Below, piece by piece: positions 30,964 through 31,370 of a DNA stretch of 31,370 nucleotides. This DNA comes from RGIG9115 sp045128915 (lineage in GTDB: Bacteria; Bacillota; Clostridia; UBA1381). The notes beneath the pieces are model-generated. The model saw only the letters and a list, made by a program, of their open reading frames with translations, had not been told where the DNA came from and ran no database searches. Positions within the stretch are counted from its first letter, which is position 1, and every line of letters begins with the position of its first letter. A program made the translations under genes and the position numbers. Where the stretch lies: assembly GCA_045128915.1 (NCBI GenBank), contig JBGVIT010000075.1, positions 1 through 31,370 of the forward strand, written 5' to 3'.

Positions 30964-31226
30964 AACTCTAACAAATCTGCGTCCTTAAGTTTTTTTATGA
31001 AGCCGTCAATATCTGCTTTTGCAGTGGCTTCGTCTATTTCATACTCATTCAAAACCGAACTTAAAAGGTCGTCAAAAGATTTATTATCTTCTAAAAGCTC
31101 CCATAAAAATGCACCGGTTTCATTAGTGGTAATCAAGCCGTTAAAATCAAGAGCATTTTCTCCAACAGCAACTACTATATAATTATCTGCCACATTACGA
31201 AGCATATATCCTTCTTTTACTTTCAT
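30960..31226 (-). CDS. PqqD-family peptide chaperone
   Basis: An 88-residue protein with the PqqD fold (RiPP precursor-recognition element): LRNVADNYIVVAVGENALDFNGLI forms the three-stranded beta part, TTNETGAFLWELLED the first helix and LNEYEIDEATAKADIDGFI the last. PqqD-like domains present precursor peptides to modifying enzymes such as radical-SAM proteins; none lies in the window, so it would have to be elsewhere, perhaps beyond the right edge. ATG 31226 gives the family-like start MKVKEGYMLR; the longer ATG 31253 has no site, and an AAGGA site would favour 31205 as a shorter alternative. First visible gene of the pqqD-S26-hpt transcript. Confidence 0.85.
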   Translation of the reverse strand: MKVKEGYMLRNVADNYIVVAVGENALDFNGLITTNETGAFLWELLEDNKSFDDLLSSVLNEYEIDEATAKADIDGFIKKLKDADLLEL

Positions 31227-31307
31227 ACAAATCTCGTATAATATAATTATCATAAAACTAAAGATAATTGTATTATACTTTTCCTTTCTTTAAATTTTTA
31301 TTTTGAC

Positions 31308-31354
31308 AACTGCAATTATCTGTTTTATTGATAATTTGCAGTTATTTTTTTTGT
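31308..31354 (+). terminator. Terminator-like hairpin at the right end, plus strand
   Basis: AACTGCAATTATC (31308-31320), 9-base loop, GATAATTTGCAGTT (31330-31343) with a one-base bulge, followed by ATTTTTTTTG. It points to the plus strand, where no gene precedes it, so its role is unclear: it may end transcription arriving from the left, antisense to pqqD, or form a structured site in the upstream region of the pqqD gene. Confidence 0.5.
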
Positions 31355-31370
31355 TTTGTTTATACCAAAG

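Overview
The window is a gene-dense, AT-rich stretch of chromosome from an endospore-forming, low-GC Gram-positive bacterium, most likely an anaerobic member of the Clostridia (Oscillospirales or a relative). The evidence is the sporulation genes (spoIVB, yabP, yabQ), the Bacillus/Clostridia-type synteny mazG-hup-rqcP-yabP-yabQ-divIC-S1 protein, strong AGGAGG ribosome binding sites, and several TTG starts. I see no rRNA, tRNA, CRISPR array, prophage or insertion sequence.

Layout. (1) 162-4952, minus: cysE-cysS-mrnC-transketolase N half-transketolase C half-lipoprotein, a tightly packed operon for cysteine synthesis and charging, 23S rRNA processing and pentose phosphate metabolism. (2) 5077-6381, minus: ymdB and a CDP-alcohol phosphatidyltransferase. 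(3) 6551-10610, an accessory patch: a methyltransferase, a phd-doc toxin-antitoxin module with an operator-embedded promoter, a SIS isomerase/ROK kinase pair, and two unusual non-coding regions made of short forward-then-inverted repeats. (4) 10715-14294, plus: a membrane protein, mazG, hup and the rqcP-yabP-yabQ-divIC-S1 block. (5) 14355-19225, plus: pncB, Sua5-type tsaC, ywlE-type arginine phosphatase, rimI, tsaD and lspA, covering NAD salvage, t6A tRNA modification, protein phosphatase/acetylase functions and lipoprotein processing. (6) 19246-24140, minus: pcrA-mutL-nif3-like. (7) 24294-25271, plus: spoIVB with a forespore-sigma-like promoter. (8) 25368-29879: a divergent AraC regulator facing a two-gene operon of an arabinose/fucose isomerase-like protein and a 701-residue protein I do not recognise, which looks like an undescribed sugar-metabolism locus. 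(9) 29929-31226, minus: pqqD-like, S24/S26 peptidase-like and hpt, possibly the end of a larger peptide-modification cluster beyond the right edge.

The most interesting items are the paired inverted-repeat arrays, the ~80-bp imperfect direct repeats flanking the toxin-antitoxin module, the AraC/isomerase/unknown-enzyme locus, the PqqD/S26-like pair, and several start codons that differ from the longest-ORF choice (ATT for tsaC, TTG for cysE and the membrane protein). Function calls rest on motifs and remembered family features; no database search was possible.
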